Shown here piece by piece: positions 17,621 to 26,654 of a stretch of 64,000 bases of DNA. The notes under the pieces were generated by a model. It saw nothing but the letters and a program-made list of their open reading frames with translations, ran no database searches and was not told the origin of the DNA. The DNA lies in contig CAYMPR010000002.1 of the NCBI GenBank assembly GCA_964392385.1, positions 1 through 64,000 on the forward strand, read 5' to 3'. A program made the position numbers and the translations under genes. Position 1 is the first letter of the stretch, and each line of letters opens with the position of its first letter. Source of the stretch: MWEH01 sp964392385. GTDB taxonomy: Bacteria > Bacillota > Clostridia > Christensenellales > DTU072.

Positions 17621-18301
17621 ATGGACAGCGATAATGTAAAGATAATAGAAAAAATTTTAGGATATACATTTATAGATAAATCCTTATTAAAAGTTGCTTT
17701 TACTCACTCATCCTACTCAAATCTTCATCCTGGGAATGAGTCTTATGAACGATTAGAGTTTATAGGTGATAGTGTAGTTGGGTTGATAGTAGCAAATTCT
17801 TTATATAATAGGTACCCAAATTTTGATCAGGGATACTTATCAAAAATTCGTTCTAAAATTATTACCAATAAGAGTTTTTCAGAAGAAATAGAAAAATTAA
17901 ATTTAGAGCAATTTCTTTTAACTGCAGATAGCATTAAAGAAAATATAAGCGCTAAACTTAAGGGGGATTTATTTGAAGCACTTGTAGGGGCAATATTTAT
18001 CGATTCTGGTGATTTAGCAGAATGCACAAAGTTTGTTATTCGTAATCTATCGGTTAAACTAAATGCAATATATAACATTGAAAATATTACGGATTATAAG
18101 TCCGCTCTCTTTGAGTATGCCGCAAAAAACAATATTAAATTGGAATTTATTTCTGAGCAACTAGATACATCAGTTTTTGTTGCCAGAGCATTCATAAATG
18201 GGGAGTACTGTGCACAGGGAGAAGGTAATTCAAAAAAAGCTGCAGAACAAAATGCTGCCCAAAATGTAAATAATTTACATAAATTCGATAAAGAAAATTA
18301 A
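17621..18301 (+). CDS. rnc: Ribonuclease III
   Basis: RNase III is the double-strand-specific endonuclease that processes rRNA precursors and structured mRNAs. The 226-residue protein has the nuclease signature YERLEFIGDSVVGL (about 41-54), a second acidic site GDLFEALVGAIFIDSG (about 114-129), and a C-terminal double-stranded-RNA-binding domain (about 155-222) ending with KKAAEQNAAQN. It follows plsX closely. smc comes next, as in many Firmicutes, but is served by its own promoter. Confidence 0.96.
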   Translation: MDSDNVKIIEKILGYTFIDKSLLKVAFTHSSYSNLHPGNESYERLEFIGDSVVGLIVANSLYNRYPNFDQGYLSKIRSKIITNKSFSEEIEKLNLEQFLLTADSIKENISAKLKGDLFEALVGAIFIDSGDLAECTKFVIRNLSVKLNAIYNIENITDYKSALFEYAAKNNIKLEFISEQLDTSVFVARAFINGEYCAQGEGNSKKAAEQNAAQNVNNLHKFDKEN

Positions 18302-18358
18302 AAGTTTTCCCATATAATTTTTTCTAATATAATATACTTTATCTAAACTTTAGTTTTC

Positions 18359-18387
18359 TTGCCTTTATATATGCCTAAATATATAAT
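18359..18387 (+). promoter_or_regulatory. Likely promoter for smc-ftsY
   Basis: TTGCCT (18359-18364), 17 nt and TATAAT (18382-18387) lie 42 nt upstream of the smc start in the 127-nt rnc-smc spacer. The -10 box and spacing are ideal; the -35 has two mismatches. Confidence 0.6.
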
Positions 18388-18428
18388 ATATTGAGACATT
18401 AAATAATAATTCGCGTGGAGTTAACTTT

Positions 18429-21400
18429 TTGAATCTAAATAGAATAGAAATACAAGGATTTAAATCATTCCCAGATAAAACTGAGATTATTTTTGATACC
18501 AATATTACTGGTATCGTAGGACCAAATGGTTGTGGAAAGTCAAATGTAGTTGAGGCTGTAAGATGGGTACTAGGTGAGCAAAAAAACAGTTCACTTAGGA
18601 TTTCAAAAAATGTTGATTTAATCTTTGACGGTACTAAAAATAGACGCTCCCAATCTTATTGTGAAGTATCTATATACTTAGATAATTCCCTACATTTATA
18701 CCCAATCGAATTTGAAGAATTAGTTATTACAAGAAAACTTGATAGAAGTGGTGAGAGCACTTCGCTTATTAATGGGCAAAAATGTAATTTAAAAGATGTG
18801 GTAAATTTGTTTAGAGACACAGGTGTAGGCAAAGAAGGTTATAGCATTATAGGTCAAGGAAAGATTGATAACATTATGGCCTCTCAACCTGAAGCACGTA
18901 GAGAGATTTTTGAAGAAGCAGCAGGAATAACAAAACATAAATTTCGCAAAACCGCTAGTGAAAATAAACTAGTTAATACTCGCGACAATATGTCAAGATT
19001 AAATGACATAATGAAGGAGCTAGAAAGTAACTTAGGACCATTAAAAGAAGAAGCTACACAGGCAGCCGAACTTAAAAAATTGAAAAGTGAACTTAAAAAA
19101 GAAGATGTTGAACTTTTCCTTTTTCAATCAGAGAACATAGAATTAACTAAATCTCAAACTGAAAATAAACTAAAAGAAATAACTGGGATATATTCTGCCA
19201 AGCAATTAGAGCTATCCATATTGAATGAAGATTATAATTCTACGCTAAATATCATTGGAGAAATAGATTCGAGTGCAAATAGTTTGCACGAAAAAATTTT
19301 ACAGCTCACAATTAATGCCCAAAAAGCCATTGGCAAGGCTGAAAATTTAACATTATCCCTTGAATACAAACAAGAGGATATATCGAAAAAAACTTCTGAG
19401 TATCAGAATAATTTAAGTATAATGCAGAATCGCTCAGCAGATGTTATAGCGAGAATCAACGATAAAAATAGTGCAGAAGAAAAGTTGATTATCACAAAAG
19501 CTGAATATGAAGAAGTTAACAAGTTATTTATTTCGACAAAAGAATCAGTTGAATTTCAGGAAAAACAACTTGATATTAGTAAGCAATTGCTGCTAGATAC
19601 TGTTTATAAAAGGGCAGAAATTGACAAAAATAGAGCAACTTATGAGGTCGAAAGAAATATATTAAGCGAAAAACTAATTGAGAATTCAGAAAATTTAAGA
19701 GAAAAAAGAAAATCTCTTTCTGAAGCTCAATCTCTTTTGAAAAATTATGGCTCTTCAGAAACTTCGTTGAAATCCGAAAAAGAACATAAAATGAAAGAAA
19801 AGCTGGATTCTGAGAGTAACTATATTTCCATTAAGAATGAATTGATTGAAGCAGAAAAAAATAACGTTGAGTTTTTGTCAAAAAAATCAAATCTTGAGTT
19901 TAAGCTTGCTACAATTAAAGAAAACATTGATTCATATGGTAGTTATGATAGTGCGGTCCAGGAATTGATGGAAATTGCTAAAAATGAAGAAAGTGTTAAA
20001 AAGAAAATTATCGGCACTTTCGCAGAAATACTTTCTGTACCTAAGGAATATGTTGTTGCAATTGAGATAGCTCTTGGCAATGCTTTACAAAATATCGTTA
20101 CACCAAATGAATCAGATGCTTCTGCGCTAATAGATATTTTAAAAACAAACAATTTAGGAAGGGCTACTTTTTTGCCAATAACATCGGTTAAACCTAACCC
20201 TTTAGCTAATGAATATCTTGCATGCTTGAAAGAGCCCGGAGTTATAGGCTGTGCTTACGATATTATTAAGTATGATAGACGATTCTCAGCAATTGTTTCA
20301 AGTTTTTTAGGGCGTACAATCGTTGTTGAAAATAAGGATTATGCTATTAATATTGCCAAGAAATACAATTATGGATTTAGAATAGTGACGCTAGAAGGCG
20401 AAGCTTTTTTGCCCAGTGGTGCTATTTCTGGTGGTTCATCAAAGTTTAAAAATTCGAGAATATTATCTCAAGAGGCTGAACTCCTTGATGTTGAAAAGAA
20501 ACTTAATAAGATCATAAAAGATTTAGCTTTAATAGTTGATTTAATAACCGAGTTAAAAGATGAAAAAGGGAAAATTGAGCTAGCGTTTAATGTCCTAGAC
20601 TCAAGGATTTTGTATATCGACAAAGAGCTAATAGATATTAATTCTAAAAAAGAATCAATTGAAGAAAAATGCAAATTACTAACTACTGAAATTGATAAAG
20701 CACTGTTAATAGATCAAGAGACTAATAATCGTATTATTATATTAGATTCGATGCTATCTTCAACTGGGAAGAATAGTGAAGATGCTAAAAGCGAAAAAAT
20801 TTCGACTGATGATTATATAAATGATGCTAAAGAAAAATATTTTAAAGTAAAAGAAAGCTTAGATTCGCTTAGTTCGAGATTAACCGAACTATTGGTAATA
20901 ATTAACACAACTGAATCTCAAATCAAAGGTTTTGAATCAGATATATTAGGATATAGGTCTCAAATAAAATACTATGAAAATAGACAGATAGAGTTAGATG
21001 TAGCAATAAAAATCTTAAATGCTGAAATTAATACAATTCAAAAAAATATAGATTCCTCTGAATTTTCCGAAGAAGATAAGCAAGTTTTATTAAAAGCTAA
21101 AGAAGAGCTTAATACCTTAGATACAAAAAAGGCAGAAAAAAAATCTCTCCTATCTTCTTTAGAGCAAGCTAGAATAGAGAAAAACAAACAAGTGATTGAA
21201 ATAGGCGAAAAGAAAGTGAGAGAGGAAAGCAATCTTGAGAAAATCAATATGGAAATCAATAATAATGCTCAGCGAATGCTTGATACATATGGGTATGATT
21301 TCAACGCTGCGCAAAACTATTGGGATAGCGAAGGCTTAATCCTTACCCCCAAAGGACGATATGATATAGAAAAATCTTTAGATAAAATTTTAAGGTTAAG

Positions 21401-22049
21401 ACGTAAGATTGATAAAATGGGGCCAGTTAACGAGCTCGCTGAAGAAAAGTATTTGCAAGAGAATTCTAGATATGAGGAAATGGTTTCTCAGTTTGAAGAC
21501 CTAAAAAAGGCCGAAGAAGATTTGATGAAAATAATTACAGATCTTACTTTGGAAATGGAAACTAAATTTATAGAAAGTTTTAAACAAATTAACACCAACT
21601 TTAATACAACTTTTAATGAGCTTTTTTGTGGTGGTTATGGAAAATTAAGTCTAGATAAAGGTGTAAGCCCTTTGATTTCGGGTATCTATATAAGTGCTGA
21701 ACCACCAGGGAAATCATTAAAATCTATCGAACTACTTTCGGGTGGCGAAAAGACTCTTACTGCAATAGCTATATTGTTTGCTATTAACAAGCTTAGCCCT
21801 ATGCCATTTAGCATATTGGATGAGATAGACGCTTCCCTAGACGAAACAAATGCTAGATTATTTGCACAATATCTATCTAAGTTCTCCTCGGAAACACAAT
21901 TTATAGTAATTACTCATAGAAAACCTACAATGTCTCTATGCGATGTTTTGTATGGCGTTACTATGCAGGAAAAGGGTATAAGCAAAGTAGTTAAGGTCCG
22001 GCTTGAAGAAGCAGAAAAACAAATAAAAGAATCTGAGGAAAATAAATAA
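18429..22049 (+). CDS. smc: Chromosome segregation protein SMC
   Basis: SMC is the ATP-driven DNA-loop motor that compacts and separates chromosomes with ScpAB. The 1206-residue protein has the N-terminal Walker A GPNGCGKSN (about 32-40), two long coiled coils, a hinge domain around residues 500-660, and a C-terminal head with the ABC signature LSGGEKTL and Walker B FSILDEIDASLDE. The start is a TTG, preceded by GGAG at 18417-18420 with an 8-nt spacer; no suitable ATG exists nearby. The stop overlaps the first base of ftsY. Confidence 0.97.
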   Translation: MNLNRIEIQGFKSFPDKTEIIFDTNITGIVGPNGCGKSNVVEAVRWVLGEQKNSSLRISKNVDLIFDGTKNRRSQSYCEVSIYLDNSLHLYPIEFEELVITRKLDRSGESTSLINGQKCNLKDVVNLFRDTGVGKEGYSIIGQGKIDNIMASQPEARREIFEEAAGITKHKFRKTASENKLVNTRDNMSRLNDIMKELESNLGPLKEEATQAAELKKLKSELKKEDVELFLFQSENIELTKSQTENKLKEITGIYSAKQLELSILNEDYNSTLNIIGEIDSSANSLHEKILQLTINAQKAIGKAENLTLSLEYKQEDISKKTSEYQNNLSIMQNRSADVIARINDKNSAEEKLIITKAEYEEVNKLFISTKESVEFQEKQLDISKQLLLDTVYKRAEIDKNRATYEVERNILSEKLIENSENLREKRKSLSEAQSLLKNYGSSETSLKSEKEHKMKEKLDSESNYISIKNELIEAEKNNVEFLSKKSNLEFKLATIKENIDSYGSYDSAVQELMEIAKNEESVKKKIIGTFAEILSVPKEYVVAIEIALGNALQNIVTPNESDASALIDILKTNNLGRATFLPITSVKPNPLANEYLACLKEPGVIGCAYDIIKYDRRFSAIVSSFLGRTIVVENKDYAINIAKKYNYGFRIVTLEGEAFLPSGAISGGSSKFKNSRILSQEAELLDVEKKLNKIIKDLALIVDLITELKDEKGKIELAFNVLDSRILYIDKELIDINSKKESIEEKCKLLTTEIDKALLIDQETNNRIIILDSMLSSTGKNSEDAKSEKISTDDYINDAKEKYFKVKESLDSLSSRLTELLVIINTTESQIKGFESDILGYRSQIKYYENRQIELDVAIKILNAEINTIQKNIDSSEFSEEDKQVLLKAKEELNTLDTKKAEKKSLLSSLEQARIEKNKQVIEIGEKKVREESNLEKINMEINNNAQRMLDTYGYDFNAAQNYWDSEGLILTPKGRYDIEKSLDKILRLRRKIDKMGPVNELAEEKYLQENSRYEEMVSQFEDLKKAEEDLMKIITDLTLEMETKFIESFKQINTNFNTTFNELFCGGYGKLSLDKGVSPLISGIYISAEPPGKSLKSIELLSGGEKTLTAIAILFAINKLSPMPFSILDEIDASLDETNARLFAQYLSKFSSETQFIVITHRKPTMSLCDVLYGVTMQEKGISKVVKVRLEEAEKQIKESEENK

Positions 22050-23045
22050 TGGGAATATTTTCAAGGCTTAAAGAAGGCCTTAAAAAAACAAGAGAAAATT
22101 TAGGGCGACGCTTTTTTGAATTATTTAAGGCCAAAAGCTTAGATGATGCATTTTATGAAGAACTTGAATATATTTTAATTTCTGCGGATATGGGTGGTAT
22201 CGCATCTCAAGAAATTATAGAGTCTTTAAAAAAATATATTTATGAGAAGAAAATTACAAAAACTGAGAATGCGAAAGAAGCTTTAAAGAAAATTCTTATC
22301 GATTCTATCGATTATGAAATACCTAAATATGAATATCCATTAATTTTAATGGTATCTGGAGTAAATGGAGTTGGGAAAACAACTGCTATTGGGAAGATTG
22401 CAAAATTATTTGTCACGATGGGAAAGACAGTTGTTATCGCAGCGGCAGATACATTTAGAGCCGCAGCAAGCGAGCAGCTGGAAATTTGGGCAGAAAGGGC
22501 AGGCGTTAGGATAATATCTCATTCAGAGGGAAGTGACCCTGCTGCCGTAGTTTTCGATGCTTTGTCTTCTGCTAAGGCTAAAGGAACCAACGTAATTTTA
22601 ATTGATACTGCTGGAAGATTACATAATAAAAAAAATCTTATGGAAGAATTAAAAAAGATTAATAGAGTAATTGAAAGAGAAATGCCTGAAGCTGATAAAA
22701 GAAATCTAATTGTGCTTGATGCAACAACGGGACAAAACGCATTATCTCAAGTGGAAATATTTAATCAAGCAATCGATATTGATGGTATTATTCTAACAAA
22801 GCTTGATGGAACGGCTAAAGGTGGAGTTGTGGTGGCAATCGCATCTGAACAAAACATTCCAGTATACTACGCAGGTGTAGGAGAATCTATCGACGATTTA
22901 TTGCCGTTTNNNNNNNNNNNNNNNNNNNNNNNNNNNNNNNNNNNNNNNNNNNNNNNNNNNNNNNNNNNNNNNNNNNNNNNNNNNNNNNNNNNNNNNNNNN
23001 NNNNNNNNNAGTGCTACTGATTTTATAAACGCTATTTTTGAATAG
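22049..23045 (+). CDS. ftsY: Signal recognition particle receptor FtsY, interrupted by an assembly gap
   Basis: FtsY is the SRP receptor GTPase that docks ribosome-SRP complexes at the membrane. The sequence before the gap gives 287 residues: an NG domain with GVNGVGKTTAIGKIAK, DTFRAAA, DTAGRLHNK and TKLDGTAKGG. It breaks after DDLLPF at a 100-N run. Immediately after the gap, SATDFINAIFE and a stop (23010-23045) continue the canonical FtsY C terminus, so the gene is probably intact at about 298 residues and the gap lies in a tandem repeat rather than over lost coding sequence. The frame shifts only because the gap length is arbitrary. No acidic A domain is seen. Confidence 0.93.
22910..23009. 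other. Assembly gap of 100 N in the ftsY 3' end
   Basis: Exactly 100 N bases stand here, a common placeholder for a gap of unknown size. The bases just before it (GATTTATTGCCGTTT) recur at 23056-23070, so the join falls inside a tandem repeat. Confidence 0.97.
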
Positions 23046-23131
23046 AACCATATCAGATTTATTGCCGTTTAGTGCTACTGATTTTATAAACGCTATTTTT
23101 GAATAGAACCATATCAGATTTATTGTTTAGT
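23010..23131. repeat. 61-bp tandem repeat of the ftsY 3' end
   Basis: The unit 23010-23070 is repeated from 23071 with identity up to ATTG at about 23125, where CCG is missing and the copy fades. Each unit holds the last codons of ftsY, its TAG, and AACCATATCAG plus the GATTTATTGCCGTTT block that also precedes the N gap. At least two copies exist and the gap may hide more. Confidence 0.88.
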
Positions 23132-23210
23132 ATTGAAACGTTTCTAATTAGTTTTATAAAGTAATATGTTAATCTGCTAATGAATATTAGTTGGTTATAC
23201 TATAATTCAA

Positions 23211-23237
23211 TTGACATATAGAAATACTCATTATAAT
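23211..23237 (+). promoter_or_regulatory. Possible promoter for ylxM-ffh
   Basis: TTGACA (23211-23216) and TATAAT (23232-23237) are both perfect but only 15 nt apart, shorter than the preferred 17. They lie 35 nt upstream of ylxM, after the ftsY repeat. Confidence 0.5.
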
Positions 23238-23271
23238 ATAGTGTAAAAGAGAAATACTTTACAGGTAAAAA

Positions 23272-23598
23272 TTGGATAAAACAAAAAGATTAGATATATC
23301 CTTACTAAACGATTATTATGGACTGCTTCTAACTGAGTACCAGTCTAGATTAGTAGCTATGTATTATGATGATGATCTTTCTTTAGCAGAAATTGCGCTA
23401 GAGAATGATACGTCAAGACAGGCTGTTAGGGACGTTTTAGTAAGGGCCGAAGCGAAACTAAGATCGTTTGAGGAAAAGCTAGGATTGATTGAGAAAATAA
23501 AGGTTATTAAAAAAGAGCTAAAGAAAATAATGGTAGCTGAGGATACTGAAATAAAGATAGAATTACAATCATTAATTGATAAAGTGGACGAATTATAA
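23272..23598 (+). CDS. ylxM: YlxM/p13-like helix-turn-helix protein
   Basis: YlxM is a small protein encoded next to ffh in Firmicutes and linked to signal recognition particle function. The 108-residue product has a sigma-70 region 4-like helix-turn-helix (about 20-65) with YQSRLVAMYYDDDLSLAEIA and SRQAVRDVLVRAE, and a C-terminal charged helix. It starts at TTG 23272 with a weak AGG upstream; there is no in-frame ATG near the N terminus. ffh begins one base after its stop. Confidence 0.9.
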   Translation: MDKTKRLDISLLNDYYGLLLTEYQSRLVAMYYDDDLSLAEIALENDTSRQAVRDVLVRAEAKLRSFEEKLGLIEKIKVIKKELKKIMVAEDTEIKIELQSLIDKVDEL

Positions 23599-23599
23599 A

Positions 23600-24910
23600 A
23601 TGGCACTTTTTGAAAATTTATCGCAAAAAATAAATCATGTTTTTAGTAAGCTTAGAAATAAGTCTAGTTTGACTGAATTAGAACTTAAAGAAGCTATGCG
23701 AGAGGTGAGACTTGCACTTCTTGAGGCAGATGTAAATTATATTGTTGCAAAGGATTTTATAAAAAGAGTTACTGATAAAGCTGTGGGAACTGATATACTT
23801 AAGGGCCTCAACAGTTCTCAGCAAGTAATTAAGCTTGTAAATGAAGAGCTAATTGAATTAATGGGCAGTAAGGTTTCCAAACTAATAATTTCCGACAAGG
23901 CTCCTTCAATATATATGGTCTGTGGCTTACAAGGTTCGGGAAAAACAACAATGTGTGCTAAGCTTGCCAAACTGTTGCAAAAAGATAATAAAAAAGTTTT
24001 ATTAGTCGCTTGTGATATTTATCGACCTGCTGCAATTAAGCAGCTGCAAATTTTAGGAGAAAAAACCAAGACCGAAGTATTTGAGCTTGGTCAAGAAAAA
24101 CCATTAACTATTGCAAAAGCAGCATTTAAACATGCAAAAGAAAAAGATTTTGATACCATGATAATTGATACTGCTGGAAGATTGCATATTGATCAATTGT
24201 TGATGGATGAACTTAGAGAAATAAAAAAGGAACTCAATCCTTCGGAGATTTTGTTAGTTGTTGACAGCATGCTTGGACAAGATAGTGTAAACGTGGCAGA
24301 AAAATTTAATAATGATTTAGATATTACAGGAGTGATTCTAACTAAATTAGATGGCGATACACGTGGAGGTGCTGCATTATCTATTAAAGCTATTTGCGGT
24401 AAGCCTATAAAATTTGTAGGTATAGGAGAAAAAATAGAAGATATTGAGCCTTTTCATCCTGATAGAATGGCATCCAGAATTTTAGGTATGGGTGATGTTT
24501 TAACTCTAATTGAAAAAGCCCAAGATGCTATAACTGAAGAAGATGCAAAAAAATTGGCCAAAAAAATTAAAACCAGTTCTTTTGACTTAGAGGATTATCT
24601 TGAACAACTCAATGGAATTAAAAAAATGGGTGGTATGAAAGATATGCTTGAAATGATACCTGGTATATCTGGGAAAATTAAAGGTAACGAATTTGATGAT
24701 AAAGCTATGGAAAAGAGCAAAGCAATTATTTATTCGATGACACCAGAAGAGAGAAGAAATCCTGATATTATCAAAGCTTCAAGAAGAAAGAGAATTGCAG
24801 GTGGTAGTGCTACTTCAGTTCAAGAAGTAAATAGGTTACTCAATCAGTTTGACCAAATGAAATTAATGATGAAAAAAGTAAGTTCGGGAAAATTTAAATT
24901 CCCGTTCTAA
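23600..24910 (+). CDS. ffh: Signal recognition particle protein Ffh
   Basis: Ffh is the SRP GTPase that binds signal peptides and the SRP RNA and hands ribosomes to FtsY. The 436-residue protein has an N domain, a G domain with GLQGSGKTTMCAKLA (about 106-120), DTAGRLHID and TKLDGDTRGG, and a methionine-rich M domain (about 310-430) with the RNA-binding SRRKRIAGGSATSV motif. I chose ATG 23600, giving MALFENLSQK, the normal family start. The partner receptor FtsY lies just upstream, so both protein halves of the targeting system are here; the SRP RNA gene is not in the window. Confidence 0.97.
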   Translation: MALFENLSQKINHVFSKLRNKSSLTELELKEAMREVRLALLEADVNYIVAKDFIKRVTDKAVGTDILKGLNSSQQVIKLVNEELIELMGSKVSKLIISDKAPSIYMVCGLQGSGKTTMCAKLAKLLQKDNKKVLLVACDIYRPAAIKQLQILGEKTKTEVFELGQEKPLTIAKAAFKHAKEKDFDTMIIDTAGRLHIDQLLMDELREIKKELNPSEILLVVDSMLGQDSVNVAEKFNNDLDITGVILTKLDGDTRGGAALSIKAICGKPIKFVGIGEKIEDIEPFHPDRMASRILGMGDVLTLIEKAQDAITEEDAKKLAKKIKTSSFDLEDYLEQLNGIKKMGGMKDMLEMIPGISGKIKGNEFDDKAMEKSKAIIYSMTPEERRNPDIIKASRRKRIAGGSATSVQEVNRLLNQFDQMKLMMKKVSSGKFKFPF

Positions 24911-24932
24911 AAAAATAAATGGAGGTAAAAAA

Positions 24933-25262
24933 ATGGCAGTAAAACTAAGATTAACAAGAATTGGTGCAAAGAAAAAACCTTTTTATCGTATTGTTGCGAT
25001 AGATTCAGGGAAAGCAAGAGATGCGAAGTATGTCGAACAGATAGGCACTTTTGATCCAATTTCCAACCCTGCGGTTGTTGTAATTGACAAAGAAAAAGCG
25101 GCAAAATGGCTTTCTCAAGGTGCTCAACCTACCGAAACGGTCCGTTCTATATTTGTTAAAGAAGGTATCATCGAAGCTACTAGTAATACGAAAAAACCCG
25201 AATCTACAAAAGAAGAAGCTATTTCTGCTGCAGTAAAAGCAAAAAAAGCTGGTAAGGAGTAG
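24933..25262 (+). CDS. rpsP: Ribosomal protein S16
   Basis: This is small-subunit protein S16. It begins VKLRLTRIGAKKKPFYRIV, and IGTFDPI follows, as in the family. The chain is 109 residues, with an Ala/Lys-rich C-terminal tail longer than the 80-90-residue core. GGAGG lies 7 nt before the ATG. It opens the conserved rpsP-khpA-rimM-trmD run. Confidence 0.97.
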   Translation: MAVKLRLTRIGAKKKPFYRIVAIDSGKARDAKYVEQIGTFDPISNPAVVVIDKEKAAKWLSQGAQPTETVRSIFVKEGIIEATSNTKKPESTKEEAISAAVKAKKAGKE

Positions 25263-25265
25263 AAG

Positions 25266-25499
25266 ATGAGAGAATTAGTAGATTACCTAGTAGGTAGTAT
25301 CCTCACAAAGGATGCATATGATATCGTTGAAGTTGAAGATGGCACTAATATTGAAATTAGAGTACAAGTAGACTCTGATAAGATAGGCAAAGTTATCGGA
25401 AAAGCAGGAAGAATTGCAAAGGCAATTAGGACAATTGTAAAAGCTTCTGCCCTTAATTCCGACAAACATTATGATGTAATTATTAGTGATAGAGAATGA
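25266..25499 (+). CDS. khpA: KH-domain RNA-binding protein KhpA
   Basis: KhpA is a small single-KH RNA-binding protein, which with KhpB affects cell division and RNA stability in Gram-positive bacteria. The 77-residue protein carries the GKVIGKAGRIAKAIRTIV helix-loop-helix (about 40-57) with its GxxG loop. It lies 3 nt after rpsP with AAGGAG, and its TGA overlaps the rimM ATG (ATGA-type junction), so translation is coupled. Confidence 0.93.
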   Translation: MRELVDYLVGSILTKDAYDIVEVEDGTNIEIRVQVDSDKIGKVIGKAGRIAKAIRTIVKASALNSDKHYDVIISDRE

Positions 25500-25993
25500 C
25501 CTTATTATTAGTCGGATATGTTGTTAGGGCTCACGGTATTGCAGGCGAAATAAAAGTGAGTCCTTATACTGATACGCCAGAAGATTTTTGCAAAATTCCA
25601 AATTTTGTCATAAATGGAATAAAATATAATAATAAGACTTCTAGGATTATGCAAGATAATGTTTTGCTTAAACTTGATGGCGTAACAAATAGAAATATGG
25701 CGGAGGAAATTAGGGGTGAAATATACGCGGAAAGACAATCCTTGCCTGCACTTAAAGGAAGGTATTATATCACTGATATAATTGGATTTGATATTTTTTG
25801 TGAAACTAAAAGGATGGGAGTTTTAAGCGAAGTTCTAAAAATCTCCAGTGTCGATACCTACGTAGTTAGTTGTGATAAAAACTCATTTAGTTTTCCCGCA
25901 TTAATGAGCGTTATTGAAAAAATTGATATAGATTCGCGAAGAATTTATGTCAATGAGCTAGAATTAAATAAGGTAATTGTTTATGAAGTTTAG
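25496..25993 (+). CDS. rimM: Ribosome maturation factor RimM
   Basis: RimM helps assemble the 30S subunit head by binding S19. The 165-residue protein starts LLLVGYVVRAHGIAGEIKVSP, the standard N-terminal beta-barrel sequence, and ends with a PRC-barrel-like domain containing YYITDIIGFDI and INVNELELNKVIVYE-like strands. It overlaps khpA by 4 nt and trmD by 11 nt within the rpsP operon. Sequence divergence in the middle is greater than usual but the order leaves little doubt. Confidence 0.93.
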   Translation: MTLLLVGYVVRAHGIAGEIKVSPYTDTPEDFCKIPNFVINGIKYNNKTSRIMQDNVLLKLDGVTNRNMAEEIRGEIYAERQSLPALKGRYYITDIIGFDIFCETKRMGVLSEVLKISSVDTYVVSCDKNSFSFPALMSVIEKIDIDSRRIYVNELELNKVIVYEV

Positions 25994-26654
25994 CGTTTTA
26001 ACACTACAACCAGAAATTTATTTATCTTTGAATTATAGCGTTTTAGGAAAGGCGCTCAACAAAGGGATTTTTCAGTTGGATATTACAAATATAAGGGATT
26101 ATTCAGAGGATAAACATAAAAAATGTGATGATTCCCCTTATGGCGGAGGTGCAGGGATGTTAATGACGCCTCAACCAATTCATTCCGCTATTTGTTCGTT
26201 AGACCCAAACCATTTGGCATATAGGATATACCTTTCGCCTAAAGGTGAAAAATTAAATCAAAATATTGTTAAGGAATTAAGTAAAAAAGATTGGCTTTTA
26301 TTGTTAAATGGTAGCTTTGAAGGAATTGACGAACGAATTATTGATTTAGATATTGATAGAGAGATTTCTATAGGGGATTACATTTTAACCTCAGGCGATT
26401 ATGCCTCATTAGTATTAATTAATGCGGTGTCAAGATATATACCTGGAGTACTTGGCTCAGAAGTATCGAATGGAGAAGAAAGTTTTTCAGAGCCACTCCT
26501 CGAGTATCCACAATATACGAGACCACAAGATTTTTTAGGTAAAATGGTTCCTGATGTATTAATCAATGGTAATCATCAAGAAATTAAAGAATGGCGCAAA
26601 AAGAAAAGTATTGAGATTACTAAAATGAAACGTCCTGATTTGATGGGAGACTAA
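25983..26654 (+). CDS. trmD: tRNA (guanine37-N1)-methyltransferase
   Basis: TrmD methylates G37 next to the anticodon to prevent frameshifting. The 223-residue SPOUT enzyme has MKFSVLTLQPEIY at the start, the DSPYGGGAGMLMTPQP motif (about 50-65), and knot motifs LSPKGE, LLNGSFEGIDER and EISIGDYILTSGDYA. I chose ATG 25983, 9 nt after AAGG; a TTG two codons earlier is possible. Residues PQYTRPQDF near the C terminus are also family markers. Confidence 0.96.
   Translation: MKFSVLTLQPEIYLSLNYSVLGKALNKGIFQLDITNIRDYSEDKHKKCDDSPYGGGAGMLMTPQPIHSAICSLDPNHLAYRIYLSPKGEKLNQNIVKELSKKDWLLLLNGSFEGIDERIIDLDIDREISIGDYILTSGDYASLVLINAVSRYIPGVLGSEVSNGEESFSEPLLEYPQYTRPQDFLGKMVPDVLINGNHQEIKEWRKKKSIEITKMKRPDLMGD

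Noticed and set aside
22049..23020. ftsY as a truncated gene or pseudogene
   Set aside because: The bases after the N run encode the exact expected FtsY C terminus and stop, so the break comes from the gap placeholder.
24885..24908. Terminator hairpin at the end of ffh
   Set aside because: The CGGGAA/TTCCCG pairing is within the coding end and is followed by A-rich, not T-rich, sequence.
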